NCBI GenBank assembly: GCA_013373205.1
Contig: JABXIG010000003.1
Location: 310,001 to 374,000, forward strand
Source of the DNA: Methylocystaceae bacterium
GTDB lineage: Bacteria > Pseudomonadota > Alphaproteobacteria > Rhodospirillales > Terasakiellaceae
Length of the DNA stretch: 64,000 nt
Direction of reading: 5' to 3'
Part shown: positions 8,844-18,130 of the stretch, piece after piece
Layout: the number at the start of each line of letters is the position of its first letter
Position numbering within the stretch: the stretch's first letter is position 1
Notes under the pieces: model-generated
The model's database searches: none
Seen by the model: the letters and a program-made list of their open reading frames with translations, nothing else
Told to the model about the DNA's origin: nothing
Translations under genes and position numbers: made by a program

Positions 8844-9428
8844 TTATTCAGACACTTCTTCTTCTGTTTCAGCTTCTTCAGAAACGGCTTCTTCAGCTGC
8901 TTCAACAACTTCTTCAACTTCAACTTCGTCGTCTTCGGAAGAAACCATAGCTTCGCCTGTTTCGGCTTGGATTTTTGCTTCTTCTTCAGTACGTGCAATG
9001 TTTGCAACAACTGTTACAAACACTTCCGGGTGAAGTTTAACTGAAACTTCGTGCAACCCGATGTTTTTCAGGGCACGGTCCAGTTTAACTTGTTGCCGTG
9101 AGATGGTGAAACCAGCTGCAGTGGCTGCATCAGCGATATCGCGTGTAGATACAGACCCGTAAAGCTGACCCATGTCGCCAGCAGAGCGGATGATCGCAAC
9201 CTTCAGGCCGTCCATTTTAGCTGCAACAGCGTCAGCTTCATCTTTGGCTTTCAGGTTAGCGGCTTCCAATTGTGCTTTTTGTGCTTCAAAGAACTTTACA
9301 TTCTCGTCAGAGGCACGCATTGCTTTTTTCTGAGGCAGTAGATAGTTACGTGCATAGCCAGGCTTGACGTTGACGAGGTCACCCATCTGGCCCAGTTTTT
9401 CCACGCGTTCAAGCAGGATAACTTGCAT
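8844..9428 (-). CDS. rplI: 50S ribosomal protein L9
   Basis: This 194-residue L9 begins [19 protein letters not shown] and contains the family segment [15 protein letters not shown]; the second domain runs to about residue 150. It is longer than E. coli L9 because of a Glu/Val-rich acidic tail of about 45 residues, a feature seen in several alphaproteobacteria. Its ATG overlaps the stop of the upstream DUF2232 gene (TAATG). Confidence 0.97.
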   Translation of the reverse strand: MQVILLERVEKLGQMGDLVNVKPGYARNYLLPQKKAMRASDENVKFFEAQKAQLEAANLKAKDEADAVAAKMDGLKVAIIRSAGDMGQLYGSVSTRDIADAATAAGFTISRQQVKLDRALKNIGLHEVSVKLHPEVFVTVVANIARTEEEAKIQAETGEAMVSSEDDEVEVEEVVEAAEEAVSEEAETEEEVSE

Positions 9429-10399
9429 TAGTCATTCTCCTGTGATGGTGTTAGCGCAAGAATTTTCTTACGCAAACCGATCCATTGTTCAATTAATCCT
9501 AATCCAATAACGGGTACGCAGACCCACATGGACAATAGTAGCAGCAAATAAAAAGCTGACAGTAAAGCACCTGAAAAACGTGTCAGTCGCACCAGCTTGT
9601 GAACCACACTTAGGCCCAAAGCCAGAAAAGGTATCGCCATCACGATTGTAAAGTTGCGAAAGACATATGCCGTATCGCCACTGCTTAAAACCGTAACCGC
9701 TGCACAGCCAATAAAGGCCCACGACGCAAAATCCGGCAAGGTGATCTCACCATAAACAGGCGAGGGTCGTAGTGCTTTGTCCGATTTGGATAAAACACCT
9801 TGTGCCAAAACAGCGTTGATGATGGTCATGAGCATCCAGGAAACCAGAACCATCGCCGGGAAAAAATGCGTCATCTGTGTGACGAAGCCTTCCTTTTGCT
9901 CCGCATCAAGCGAAGCGGCAACGGTATCAAGTACCGTGGACAAGAAATCACGGACCATCTGTGCAATCCCATCCGCGCCAACTGGCAAAAAGGCCAGTGT
10001 GAGAACGAACAGGGCGCTACCGTATCCCGCTAAAGTGACAAGAATATTCCCAACCGGAAACCATTCTTCAACTCCGTCGCGGGTGCGGGACGTGAGAACC
10101 AGCCGAACAATCAGCCAGATCGGAACCGCACTCATGGCCGCATAAAGTACCCCGGAATAGGGGCCCCCAATGAGGATGGCAAATGCAATTCCGGCAAAGC
10201 CTGCTATAGCTGTGGCTTTGCCCCCGTTTCCCAATCCCACCAACAAAAGTGGGAAAGGTGCAAGATACGCGAGAATGAGTGCCAGACCAGAACCCGTTAT
10301 CAGCGATAAAGCCAATAAGGCGCTTAAGGCCCCGCTTCCCAAGGCAAATAGAACGACCTTCATATTAAATGGAAGTTTTTCATCTTCGCCCAGTTGCAT
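9428..10399 (-). CDS. DUF2232 (YybS-like) integral membrane protein
   Basis: This 323-residue protein has about eight to nine hydrophobic segments covering most of its length. It sits between rpsR and rplI, the position in which alphaproteobacterial DUF2232 proteins are found. The start at 10399 is preceded by AAGGAGCG. Its molecular role is unknown; the family assignment comes from hydrophobic pattern plus location and was not checked by search. Confidence 0.75.
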   Translation of the reverse strand: MQLGEDEKLPFNMKVVLFALGSGALSALLALSLITGSGLALILAYLAPFPLLLVGLGNGGKATAIAGFAGIAFAILIGGPYSGVLYAAMSAVPIWLIVRLVLTSRTRDGVEEWFPVGNILVTLAGYGSALFVLTLAFLPVGADGIAQMVRDFLSTVLDTVAASLDAEQKEGFVTQMTHFFPAMVLVSWMLMTIINAVLAQGVLSKSDKALRPSPVYGEITLPDFASWAFIGCAAVTVLSSGDTAYVFRNFTIVMAIPFLALGLSVVHKLVRLTRFSGALLSAFYLLLLLSMWVCVPVIGLGLIEQWIGLRKKILALTPSQEND

Positions 10400-10448
10400 C
10401 TTTGACGCTCCTTATTCATGGGGGACCCCCCCCATAAACCAAGTAAAC

Positions 10449-10682
10449 TTAGTTGCTGCTGACGTACGGCATCAGGCCCAGGAAGCGAGCACGTTTGATG
10501 GCGCGAGACAGTTCACGTTGTTTCTTTGCAGAAACAGCTGTGATACGGCTCGGGACAATTTTCCCACGTTCAGATGTATAGCGCGAAAGCAGCTTTACAT
10601 CTTTATAGTCGATTTTCGGCGCACCTTCACCCGTGAACGGGCAAGATTTGCGGCGACGAAAGAACGGACGACGACCAGCCAT
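10449..10682 (-). CDS. rpsR: 30S ribosomal protein S18
   Basis: This 77-residue basic protein carries the S18 segments [17 protein letters not shown] and [16 protein letters not shown]; the N-terminus has the usual run of Arg and Phe. Its start overlaps the rpsF stop (TAATG), giving translational coupling. Confidence 0.97.
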   Translation of the reverse strand: MAGRRPFFRRRKSCPFTGEGAPKIDYKDVKLLSRYTSERGKIVPSRITAVSAKKQRELSRAIKRARFLGLMPYVSSN

Positions 10683-11080
10683 TATTCATCTCCCCCTTTT
10701 TTGGAATCACGTTGCGGACGATCACCACGATCACCACCACGACGCGGACGGTCATCACGACCTTTTTGCATCATGATTGATGGTTCTTCGTCGAGTTCAT
10801 CAACGCGAACAACGAGGTGACGCAGAACGTCTTCGTTCAGGCGAAGCTGACGATCAAGTTCGTTGATCGCTTCTGACGGTGCATCGATGTTAAAGAGGAC
10901 ATAGTGACCTTTGCGGTTTTTCTTCATGCGATAAGCAATGTTCCGCAGGCCCCAGTATTCACGCTTCGTGACTTTCCCGCCATTCTCTTCAATTAGAGAA
11001 GCGAAAGTGTCTTGCAAACCCTCAACTTGGGCAGCCGAAGCGTCTTGACGCGCAATAAATACGCCTTCGTAAAACGCCAT
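10682..11080 (-). CDS. rpsF: 30S ribosomal protein S6
   Basis: This 132-residue S6 has the segments [20 protein letters not shown] and [13 protein letters not shown]. The C-terminal 35 residues are a low-complexity Arg/Gly/Asp tail typical of alphaproteobacterial S6. It is first gene of the rpsF-rpsR-DUF2232-rplI unit. Confidence 0.97.
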   Translation of the reverse strand: MAFYEGVFIARQDASAAQVEGLQDTFASLIEENGGKVTKREYWGLRNIAYRMKKNRKGHYVLFNIDAPSEAINELDRQLRLNEDVLRHLVVRVDELDEEPSIMMQKGRDDRPRRGGDRGDRPQRDSKKGGDE

Positions 11081-11515
11081 AGTATATTCTCCCTATGGAT
11101 TGTCTCAGTCTGTGAAAAAATCGGAATGACAGTTTCTTGCAGACATAGCCAGAGCTCGACGGCCCTAGCAAGGAGGCAGTTTGAAAGACGGCAATATACA
11201 GATTTCTAAAGCAGATGCAAGAGAAATACAGGTCTGTTTCAGGTTAAATTAATTTTATGTAATAAGCTGGATTGCTTTTATTGGTCAGGTTGTTTAGAAA
11301 ACTTTTCTTTTCAAGAGGAAAAGGCCTTGAAACCGTATTTGCAATCATCATTTAAGTTTAATAATAATAAAATAAGATTAAGCTACGGTTGATAAATGTG
11401 TCAAGGTACATAGCTGAGTAATGTGTAATGAATTTCTTTGCAGGAACATATTGTGAGCTGTTCCGCACAGCACCTTAATGGGTGCAAGGCAGGGAAATAA
11501 TTTGGGAGACCGTCA
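11081..11515. other. Gene-free divergent region between rpsF and the PAS gene
   Basis: This 435-bp AT-rich stretch has no convincing ORF. It must hold the rpsF promoter (minus) and the PAS-gene promoter (plus), but I cannot point to clear -35/-10 pairs. Just before the PAS gene there are small potential hairpins (GCTG/CAGC around 11457-11471 and GCACC/GGTGC around 11470-11485), then the ribosome-binding site GGGAG at about 11503-11507. I recognise no riboswitch class. Confidence 0.5.
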
Positions 11516-12049
11516 ATGACAGTTCAGGACCAAACCCTGACGGGTGTGGAATTGTTTTTTGATAAAGATGATGTGATCGTTTCAAAGACGGACACAAAAG
11601 GAATTATAACTTATGCCAATAGCACCTTTGCCAAAATGGCAGAAATAAATCGGCAGGGAGCCATTGGGAAGCCGCATAACTTTATCCGCCACCCTCATAT
11701 GCCACGTTGTATCTTCAAATTATTGTGGGACACCATCGCCAATGGCAAAGAAATTTTTGCTTATGTGGTAAACCGTTCCGTCAAAGGAAATGAATATTGG
11801 GTTCTGGCCCATGTCACCCCCAGCTTTGATGGATCGGGTCAAATCGTTGGCTATCATAGTAATCGTCGTGTACCGAACCGCGAGGTTTTGGAAACAATCA
11901 TCCAGCCTTTATACAAAAAGCTGCTAGAGATTGAGCAGGATGAAATCTCTCCCAAAACAGGATTGCAAAAATCCACTGAAGAACTGAACCGCATCATCGA
12001 AGACAGCGGTAAAAAATATAATCATTTTATTATGACATTGGGAGAATAG
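11516..12049 (+). CDS. PAS-domain sensor protein, Aer-like
   Basis: This 177-residue soluble protein is essentially one PAS domain plus a helical tail. The segment [15 protein letters not shown] near residues 60-75 matches the Aer-type PAS (RHPDMP motif) that binds FAD in aerotaxis receptors, and [11 protein letters not shown] follows. There is no membrane segment and no signalling domain. Two bases separate it from a soluble MCP gene, so the pair probably works as a split aerotaxis or redox receptor. Flavin binding is inferred from the motif only. Confidence 0.8.
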   Translation: MTVQDQTLTGVELFFDKDDVIVSKTDTKGIITYANSTFAKMAEINRQGAIGKPHNFIRHPHMPRCIFKLLWDTIANGKEIFAYVVNRSVKGNEYWVLAHVTPSFDGSGQIVGYHSNRRVPNREVLETIIQPLYKKLLEIEQDEISPKTGLQKSTEELNRIIEDSGKKYNHFIMTLGE

Positions 12050-12051
12050 TC

Positions 12052-13197
12052 ATGTTTGGTAATTCACAGCAAATCGCAAGCGCAATTCGTGAGCTGGAAC
12101 AGGTTTTACGAGGTGACTTTGAGGTTCGCATTAGCGATATCCGTGACAAATCTGATCTGGACCGCCTCTTGTCGCTTGTCAATGATGTGATTGATCGAAG
12201 TGATGCCTACTTGCGGGAAGCTGCGGCTTGTACCGAACATGTGGCCAATAATGAATATTGGCGCAAGATTGTTACAGACGGGATGCTTGGGGACTACAAA
12301 ACGGCGAGTGAGAAAGTGAATGGTGCAGTCGACACCATGGCGGCCAAGGTGGATAGCTTTCAAAAGGTTCTGGATGAATTTGAAAAAGATTTAGGCATCG
12401 TTGTGTCTTCCGTGACCAATACATCTCAACAATTACAGGATTTTGCCCGTGGGATGGGGCGAGTGGCTGATTCTACATCGGAAAAAGCTACCAATGTGGC
12501 GGCGGCCTGTGAAGAAGCCAGCGTCAATGTGCAAACGGTGTCTTCTGCCTCTGAACAGTTATCTGCCTCAATCACTGAAATCAGTGCACAGGTCTCCACC
12601 ACATCCCAGTCAATGAATGCGACAAAAGCCAAATCAGAAGAAATCGGCACGAGTGTCTCGCAACTGTCCATTCTTTCCAATGAAATTGGTCTTGTGGTTA
12701 ATCTGATTAACGAGATTTCCGATCAAACCAACATGCTGGCCCTGAATGCCACGATTGAAGCTGCCCGGGCCGGTGATGCCGGTAAAGGGTTTGCCGTCGT
12801 GGCAACAGAGGTTAAGGATTTGGCAAATCAAACGGCACAGGCAACCGAAAATATTGCCAAACAGATTAAATCTATCCAGCATGCCACCCAAATTGCAGAG
12901 AATGGTTTTGGCGAAATTATGACGGATATTGATTATGTCACGTCGGCAAATTCATCTGTGTCGGCTGCCGTTGAAGAACAATCTGCCGCAACGGGTGAGA
13001 TTGCCCGCAACATTGAGCAAGCATCCTGTGCCACCCAGGAAGTGAATATCAATATTGTGGATGTGTCTGAAGGGGCCAAGCAAACAAAAGAAGCCGCAGA
13101 TCAGGTTAAGGCATGTTCTCTGGATTTGGGGGATAAAGCGCATCAATTGGAAGCGGGTGTTCAACGCTTTATGGAAATGGCACGCGCTGTTGTATAA
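12052..13197 (+). CDS. Cytoplasmic methyl-accepting chemotaxis protein
   Basis: This 381-residue chemoreceptor lacks membrane helices. The N-terminal 100 residues are helical and of unrecognised family; from about 110 onward it is an MCP signalling domain. The conserved hairpin tip reads [21 protein letters not shown] (broken here only by naming it, near residues 220-240), followed by [15 protein letters not shown]. It has no sensor domain, so the PAS protein encoded 2 bp upstream is the likely input partner. It would feed a CheA/CheW pathway not present in this window. Confidence 0.85.
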   Translation: MFGNSQQIASAIRELEQVLRGDFEVRISDIRDKSDLDRLLSLVNDVIDRSDAYLREAAACTEHVANNEYWRKIVTDGMLGDYKTASEKVNGAVDTMAAKVDSFQKVLDEFEKDLGIVVSSVTNTSQQLQDFARGMGRVADSTSEKATNVAAACEEASVNVQTVSSASEQLSASITEISAQVSTTSQSMNATKAKSEEIGTSVSQLSILSNEIGLVVNLINEISDQTNMLALNATIEAARAGDAGKGFAVVATEVKDLANQTAQATENIAKQIKSIQHATQIAENGFGEIMTDIDYVTSANSSVSAAVEEQSAATGEIARNIEQASCATQEVNINIVDVSEGAKQTKEAADQVKACSLDLGDKAHQLEAGVQRFMEMARAVV

Positions 13198-13200
13198 AAC

Positions 13201-13962
13201 TTAACTGTCGGGTTGCAATTTAATATCTGCTTCTTCATATCTTTGCCGCATAATCTTTGGGGCCAGTATGCCGTCGTGCCCAATCACATTTTCTTTGATC
13301 AGTTTGCGATAGGCCTGATTAAAGCGGTTTAAGATTTCTTCTTTTTCTTTACGCACCCATAAGACGACATTCTTATGGAATAATGGTTTGTAGTCGTAAC
13401 TGAACCCCGGTGCTATTTTATTGAGATACCATTTAAAGTCTTCGCCGCCCCATAAAAGATTTGCGCGTTTATGGACGAACATACGGATGGCAGACTCAAT
13501 ATCCTTTCCTTTAAAGACGTTAATTTTCTTTTGTTCGATCCATTCATCCATTTTAGGGATGAAGCTATAGGGGGATTGCATGCCGTGAGAGATGATAAAA
13601 GGTATGTCGAAGGTATCCTCGGCTTTATTGGGGATGGACAAATAAGGGTCGCTGGAGAAAAAACCGGCAGACCAAGGGGAATGCCAATCACTGGAAAGGC
13701 AACAATCGTTGAATTGCGCTAGGTCCAGTGTGACCAGCCCATCAACTCTATTTTTGCGTAAATCATTATATGCCCGCTTCAACGGCAGAAGTCTAAAGAC
13801 ACATTCAATTCCGGCTTGCTCACAGGTTTCGTAGATTGTTTCGCTTAAGGTGCCTGAAAATTTTCGGTTTTCAGTCAGATGCAATAAGGGGGGGAATGAA
13901 AAGGATCCGATGACCAGTTTGTCCTGAGCATGACTAACAGGGGTGATGCCAAGGCAGCACAC
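13201..13962 (-). CDS. Family-3-like periplasmic solute-binding protein, start uncertain
   Basis: This protein (253 residues from GTG at 13962) has the fold pattern of family-3 solute-binding proteins: SFPPLLHLTEN near the start and LPLKRAYNDLRKNRVDGLV in the first lobe. The GTG start would cut the signal peptide in half. The frame stays open upstream to a stop before 14007 and encodes a full signal (NNFRVLIAIFIGVCCLGI then a VSHAQ cleavage region), but the only upstream initiator would be ATA at 14001, 13 bases after AAGGTGAG. A rare start codon or a sequence error is possible. It ends 4 bp from the convergent MCP gene; no transporter genes accompany it. Confidence 0.65.
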   Translation of the reverse strand: MCCLGITPVSHAQDKLVIGSFSFPPLLHLTENRKFSGTLSETIYETCEQAGIECVFRLLPLKRAYNDLRKNRVDGLVTLDLAQFNDCCLSSDWHSPWSAGFFSSDPYLSIPNKAEDTFDIPFIISHGMQSPYSFIPKMDEWIEQKKINVFKGKDIESAIRMFVHKRANLLWGGEDFKWYLNKIAPGFSYDYKPLFHKNVVLWVRKEKEEILNRFNQAYRKLIKENVIGHDGILAPKIMRQRYEEADIKLQPDS

Positions 13963-14082
13963 CCCAATAAAAATCGCAATAAGGACGCGAAAATTGTTTA
14001 TTCTATATCAGTCACTCACCTTACTTTTGTGTTTCGTGCCTATTTTCACTTCTAACGATTAAAAAAATATGAAGGCCAAGGC

Positions 14083-14274
14083 TTAGCAGTTGCCTTTTTT
14101 AGCTTGTCCAGGGGGGCAGAATTTTCCGTCGCCGGATGAATTTTCCCCATCTTTTACTTTAATTTCAACACCGCCCGGTGTTTTGATTTCAACTTCTGGG
14201 GAACGGGTGGTAACCTGACATGCAGTGAGCAATCCGACGCAACAGAAAATTGTACATAGGCTTAGCTTTTTCAT
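14083..14274 (-). CDS. Small lipoprotein
   Basis: This 63-residue ORF has a clear lipoprotein signal, MKKLSLCTIFCCVGLLTAC, with lipidation at Cys19. The mature part is only 45 residues, Lys/Gly rich, and ends in CPPGQAKKGNC, so two Cys could form a disulfide. I do not recognise the family. It stands alone, divergent from fetA, with AT-rich DNA upstream. Confidence 0.7.
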   Translation of the reverse strand: MKKLSLCTIFCCVGLLTACQVTTRSPEVEIKTPGGVEIKVKDGENSSGDGKFCPPGQAKKGNC

Positions 14275-14381
14275 AGGGATAACCTTTTATTAATTCTATC
14301 ATAGTTTTATATAATTTAAGTATAGGTGAACAAATTTGACCTGCAAGCTTTGTCTTAAAGTTTTGGAAAAAGGCCTTAGAA

Positions 14382-14993
14382 ATGCTGACAATCCATAACC
14401 TGGATATAAAAGGGATCAGTGCCCATGGGCTTACGATCCAACCGGGTGATTGTGTATCCTTAAGCGGTGCTTCTGGCATGGGCAAGACCCTGTTCATGAA
14501 AGGAATTGCTGATTTACAGGTCAACCGCGGTGAAATTTCACTTGAGGGGCGCGGTCGTTCTGACATGAGTGCTCCGGCGTGGCGCAAACGTGTGACTTTT
14601 GTCGGAGCAAATCCGGCGTGGTGGGAAGAACGTGTGGTCGATCATTTTCAGGACCGCGATTGGTTGGAAGCCGTACTCGGGGAATTTGATTTACCTGTAA
14701 AGCTGATGGAAGCTCCGGTCAGTCGCCTGTCGAATGGGGAGGCGCAACGTTTTGCATTGCTGCGGGCGCTGGAAGGGACCGAAGAAGGTCAAGCGCGTTA
14801 TTTCTTACTGGATGAACCGACCTCTGCACTGGATAGCGGACGTCAGTTGATGGTGGAAAATCTGTTAAATCGATTGATGAAAGCGGGGCAGATTGCTGTC
14901 CTGTTTGTCAGTCATGATGAACACCAGATTGAACGGTTTGCCCAAAGACACTGGCAAATTTATGACCGTCGGGTACACGAGGTTAGCCTATGA
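14382..14993 (+). CDS. fetA: ABC transporter ATP-binding protein, FetA-like
   Basis: This 203-residue ATPase has Walker A SGASGMGKT near 30-38, signature LSNGEAQRFALL near 112 and Walker B YFLLDEPTSAL near 138. The short length and pairing with a UPF0014 permease match E. coli FetAB (YbbLM), associated with iron export and resistance to oxidative stress. The substrate here is inferred. It overlaps fetB by four bases (ATGA). Confidence 0.8.
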   Translation: MLTIHNLDIKGISAHGLTIQPGDCVSLSGASGMGKTLFMKGIADLQVNRGEISLEGRGRSDMSAPAWRKRVTFVGANPAWWEERVVDHFQDRDWLEAVLGEFDLPVKLMEAPVSRLSNGEAQRFALLRALEGTEEGQARYFLLDEPTSALDSGRQLMVENLLNRLMKAGQIAVLFVSHDEHQIERFAQRHWQIYDRRVHEVSL

Positions 14994-15784
14994 TCGAAAT
15001 AGGTTATATGGAACTGGCGCTGGGAAGCCTGTTGTTGCTCATCCATGGTCTGGTGTCTTTATGGTATCGCGTTGGCACCACCTTGCCTTTGCTGATCGCA
15101 GCCATTCGAATGGTCGTGCAGCTCAGTTTGATGGCTTATGTCTTACAGTTTCTGTTTAAGGCACCATCACCATTTTGGACCGTGCTGGCTGTAATTGTCA
15201 TGATGATCTTTGCCGGATATGAAATCATCGCCCGACAAAAGCGCCGCATTGATGGCTGGTGGGGCTATGGTATTGGCACGAGCAGTATCTTTATGGCCGC
15301 AACGCTCGTTACGGGCTTTGCCTTGATTGTGCAGGTCAAGCCAGAGCCATGGTATGAAGCCCGATATGCTATTCCGTTGCTGGGAATGGTGTTAGGCAAC
15401 ACGATGACGGGGATCAGTATTGGACTGACGACTTTGACCAACAGTCTAAAGCAGGAACGCGACGCGGTGGAAACCCGTCTGGCACTTGGACATAGCCGGT
15501 TTCAAGCCTGTCAAAATGTAGTGCGTCATGCGCTGCATACCGGTTTGATCGGGATCGTCAATTCCATGTCCGCAGCCGGGCTTGTCTTTATTCCGGGGAT
15601 GATGACCGGACAGTTGATGGCGGGCGCCGATCCGATTGAGGCGGCAAAATATCAGGCGTTAATAATGTTTATGATCGCAGGTGGCACGGCCTTGGGGACA
15701 ACATTTGCGGTTTTTCTTGGGGTGTACCGATTAACGGATGATCGTCACCGCTTACGACTGGAACGCTTATCCATCAAGATGTGA
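14990..15784 (+). CDS. fetB: UPF0014/FetB-family permease
   Basis: This 264-residue membrane protein has about seven hydrophobic segments and the family motifs RMVVQLSLMAYVLQFLF, GMVLGNTMTGISIGL and FIPGMMTGQLMAGADP. It is the membrane partner of the ATPase encoded just upstream; start and stop codons overlap. Confidence 0.87.
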   Translation: MIEIGYMELALGSLLLLIHGLVSLWYRVGTTLPLLIAAIRMVVQLSLMAYVLQFLFKAPSPFWTVLAVIVMMIFAGYEIIARQKRRIDGWWGYGIGTSSIFMAATLVTGFALIVQVKPEPWYEARYAIPLLGMVLGNTMTGISIGLTTLTNSLKQERDAVETRLALGHSRFQACQNVVRHALHTGLIGIVNSMSAAGLVFIPGMMTGQLMAGADPIEAAKYQALIMFMIAGGTALGTTFAVFLGVYRLTDDRHRLRLERLSIKM

Positions 15785-15832
15785 TCTTATGAACGTCATC
15801 CAGCCTATTTGCTTTTTTAGGCCGTAAAAGAG

Positions 15833-15860
15833 TTGACACTTGGGAGCAAGTCTTTATTTG
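15833..15860 (+). promoter_or_regulatory. Possible sigma70-type promoter for the fab genes
   Basis: A consensus -35 TTGACA lies at 15833-15838. Sixteen bases later is a weak -10, TATTTG (15855-15860). This is 50-75 bp before the fabD ATG at 15911. Only the -35 is strong, so the call is tentative. Confidence 0.35.
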
Positions 15861-15910
15861 TTGGTCCAAACAATCTTTATTTTAGCAGTCTAAAAGAGGC
15901 GTTTCATATT

Positions 15911-16852
15911 ATGACCCGCGCATTTGTATTTCCCGGTCAAGGTTCACAAGCTGTTGGCATGGGTAAGGATTTGGCTGATGCCTTTTCAGTCGCCCGCGAA
16001 GTGTTTGAAGAAGTGGACGAGGCCCTGTCCCAGAAACTATCCAAGATCATGTTTGAAGGGCCGGACGATGAACTTGTCCTGACTGAAAACGCACAACCGG
16101 CCTTGATGGCGGTTTCCATTGCGGTTTCACGTGTTTTGGAAACCGAAGGCAACATCAAATTGGCGGATCATTGTTCCATGGTCGCAGGGCATTCATTGGG
16201 TGAATATTCTGCCTTGGCTGCGATGGGTGCTTTTTCCCTAGCGGACACGGCCCGTTTGCTGAAAGTTCGTGGTCGCGCGATGCAAGCCGCTGTTCCAGTT
16301 GGCGAAGGGGCGATGGCAGCTTGCCTCGGTCTGTCTTTGGAAGATGCGCAAGCGGTTGCTGTCGAGGCTGCACAAGGTGATGTTTGTACCGCTGCAAACG
16401 ATAACGCACCGGGGCAGGTGGTACTGTCTGGCGCCAAGGCCGCGATTGAACGCGCGATTGAACTGGCAAAGGAAAAAGGTGCGAAACGATCTGTGCTTCT
16501 GCCCGTATCTGCACCGTTCCATTGCGCGCTGATGCAACCAGCTGCAGATGCGATGGCCGAAGCCTTGGCAGATGTGACGATTAACGCGCCGTCTGTTCCG
16601 GTTGTTGCAAACGTGGCGGCTGAACAGGTTACAGACCCGGAAGAAATTCGTAAATTGTTGGTCGAACAGGTCTGTGGGTCGGTTCGCTGGCGCGAAGGTG
16701 TCTTATATATGAAAGACAATGGCGTTGAACAATTGGTCGAACTGGGCACAGGCAAAGTCCTTTCCGGTCTGGCACGTCGTATTGATCGTTCCTTAACCGG
16801 TGTCGCGGTGAATGGGCCTGCGGATATCGAATCCTTTTTGGGTTCATTGTAA
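15911..16852 (+). CDS. fabD: Malonyl-CoA:ACP transacylase
   Basis: This 313-residue enzyme moves malonyl from CoA to acyl carrier protein. It begins MTRAFVFPGQGSQAVGMG; the nucleophilic Ser lies in GHSLGEYSALAA near residue 93, and the catalytic His is in PVSAPFHCALM. The ATG at 15911 is preferred over an in-frame TTG at 15833, because the protein then starts at the family's usual residue and the TTG belongs to a -35 box. fabG follows after 16 bp. Confidence 0.96.
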   Translation: MTRAFVFPGQGSQAVGMGKDLADAFSVAREVFEEVDEALSQKLSKIMFEGPDDELVLTENAQPALMAVSIAVSRVLETEGNIKLADHCSMVAGHSLGEYSALAAMGAFSLADTARLLKVRGRAMQAAVPVGEGAMAACLGLSLEDAQAVAVEAAQGDVCTAANDNAPGQVVLSGAKAAIERAIELAKEKGAKRSVLLPVSAPFHCALMQPAADAMAEALADVTINAPSVPVVANVAAEQVTDPEEIRKLLVEQVCGSVRWREGVLYMKDNGVEQLVELGTGKVLSGLARRIDRSLTGVAVNGPADIESFLGSL

Positions 16853-16868
16853 GAAATAGGGGAACAGT

Positions 16869-17609
16869 ATGTTTGATTTAACTGGAAAATGTGCCTTGGT
16901 CACTGGGGCGTCGGGTGGCATTGGTGCTGATATTGCAAAAGCCTTGCATGCACAGGGCGCAACTGTCGGCCTGACAGGCACACGCGTAGAAGCATTGGAA
17001 AAGGTTGCTGCAGAAATCGGTGGCGAACGTGTACACATTCTGCCTTGCAATCTGTCTGATGATGAGGCATTGGCCGCTTTGCCAAAACAAGCAGAAGAAG
17101 CCATGGGATCTTTGGATATTCTGGTCAATAACGCAGGTCTGACCCGTGATAATCTGGCCATGCGTCTGAAAGATGAAGATTGGGACACCGTTATTAATGT
17201 AAACCTGACGGCTGCGTTTAAACTGTCCAAGGCTGTATTGCGTGGCATGATGAAAAAACGTTGGGGTCGTATCATCGGTATTACATCCATTGTGGGTGTG
17301 ACCGGTAACCCGGGACAAACCAACTATGCTGCATCAAAAGCCGGTATGATCGGTTATTCAAAATCATTGGCGGCGGAAGTCGGTTCGCGCGGGATCACGG
17401 TAAACTGTGTGGCACCAGGCTATATTGCAACGGCGATGACGGATGAATTGTCTGATGATGTGAAAAACAGCATGTTGACCAAAATTCCGGCAGGCCGGAT
17501 GGGCAACCCGGACGAGATTGCAGCCGGCGTGGTTTATCTGGCGTCTGATGAAGCCCAATATGTGACGGGTCAGACCCTGCACATCAATGGCGGCATGGCA
17601 ATGATTTAA
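16869..17609 (+). CDS. fabG: 3-oxoacyl-ACP reductase
   Basis: This 246-residue SDR enzyme carries the NADPH motif TGASGGIG near residue 13, NNAGLTRDN near 85 and the catalytic YAASKAG (Tyr/Lys near 152-156). It reduces 3-ketoacyl-ACP in the elongation cycle. It lies between fabD and acpP, in the usual order. Confidence 0.97.
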   Translation: MFDLTGKCALVTGASGGIGADIAKALHAQGATVGLTGTRVEALEKVAAEIGGERVHILPCNLSDDEALAALPKQAEEAMGSLDILVNNAGLTRDNLAMRLKDEDWDTVINVNLTAAFKLSKAVLRGMMKKRWGRIIGITSIVGVTGNPGQTNYAASKAGMIGYSKSLAAEVGSRGITVNCVAPGYIATAMTDELSDDVKNSMLTKIPAGRMGNPDEIAAGVVYLASDEAQYVTGQTLHINGGMAMI

Positions 17610-17688
17610 CGTTATCGGCGCTTCTTCACAAAGTCGTGATACAAGTGCTGAAATATGTTGATAAGGGTAGAAAAACTGTGCTACCAAA

Positions 17689-17718
17689 CCCCAATCCTGA
17701 CTTTTTCTTTGGTTGGGG
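17689..17718 (+). promoter_or_regulatory. Hairpin in the fabG-acpP spacer
   Basis: CCCCAATCC (17689-17697) can pair with GGTTGGGG (17711-17718) with one bulged T; the loop is U-rich. It sits in the 178-bp gap before acpP, where many bacteria have an extra acpP promoter or processing site. Function not shown. Confidence 0.35.
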
Positions 17719-17787
17719 AACAGATTTAAAGAGAGGTCAGGCAAGGGTGCCGGGCCAAGTACCAATACCTTTAAGGGAATTATTAAG

Positions 17788-18021
17788 ATGAGCGATGTCG
17801 CAGAGCGCGTAAAGAAAATCGTAGTTGAACACCTCGGCGTAGAAGAAGCTAAAGTAACTGAAAACGCTTCTTTCATCGACGATCTGGGCGCTGACAGCTT
17901 GGACACTGTTGAGCTGGTTATGGCGTTTGAAGAAGAATTCGGTTGTGAAATTCCGGACGACGCTGCTGAAAAAATCTTGACTGTTAAGGATGCCATCGAC
18001 TTCATCGAAGCAAACGGCTAA
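17788..18021 (+). CDS. acpP: Acyl carrier protein
   Basis: This 77-residue acidic protein contains the phosphopantetheine site [13 protein letters not shown] (Ser near residue 37). The start at 17788 gives the standard [17 protein letters not shown] terminus; an upstream in-frame ATG at 17713 would add 25 atypical residues. It carries the growing fatty-acid chain between the Fab enzymes encoded here. Confidence 0.98.
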   Translation: MSDVAERVKKIVVEHLGVEEAKVTENASFIDDLGADSLDTVELVMAFEEEFGCEIPDDAAEKILTVKDAIDFIEANG

Positions 18022-18038
18022 TTCCTTCAAGTGCGTAA

Positions 18039-18090
18039 AAAACAAGAGTTGAGCGTCGGCCGTAAGAACGGTTTGCGCTCATTCTTGTTT
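18039..18090 (+). terminator. Long hairpin after acpP, possible partial terminator or processing site
   Basis: AACAAGA (18041-18047) pairs with TCTTGTT (18083-18089), GAGCG with CGCTC inside it, and CCGT with ACGG at the tip. Only three T residues follow, so it may reduce read-through into fabF or protect the acpP message rather than stop transcription fully. Confidence 0.6.
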
Positions 18091-18130
18091 CTAAGCCTAC
18101 CAATCCAGACGTTAGGGATTTTGATCTGAC

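Noticed and set aside
11441-11515. Riboswitch before the PAS gene (for example c-di-GMP class)
   Set aside because: Small hairpins exist, but the conserved core of known classes is absent.
15833-15910. N-terminal extension of FabD from TTG at 15833
   Set aside because: It adds 26 atypical residues and the TTG belongs to a TTGACA promoter element.
16155-16755. Long minus-strand ORFs opposite fabD (up to 195 codons)
   Set aside because: They are shadows of fabD, without family features or start signals.
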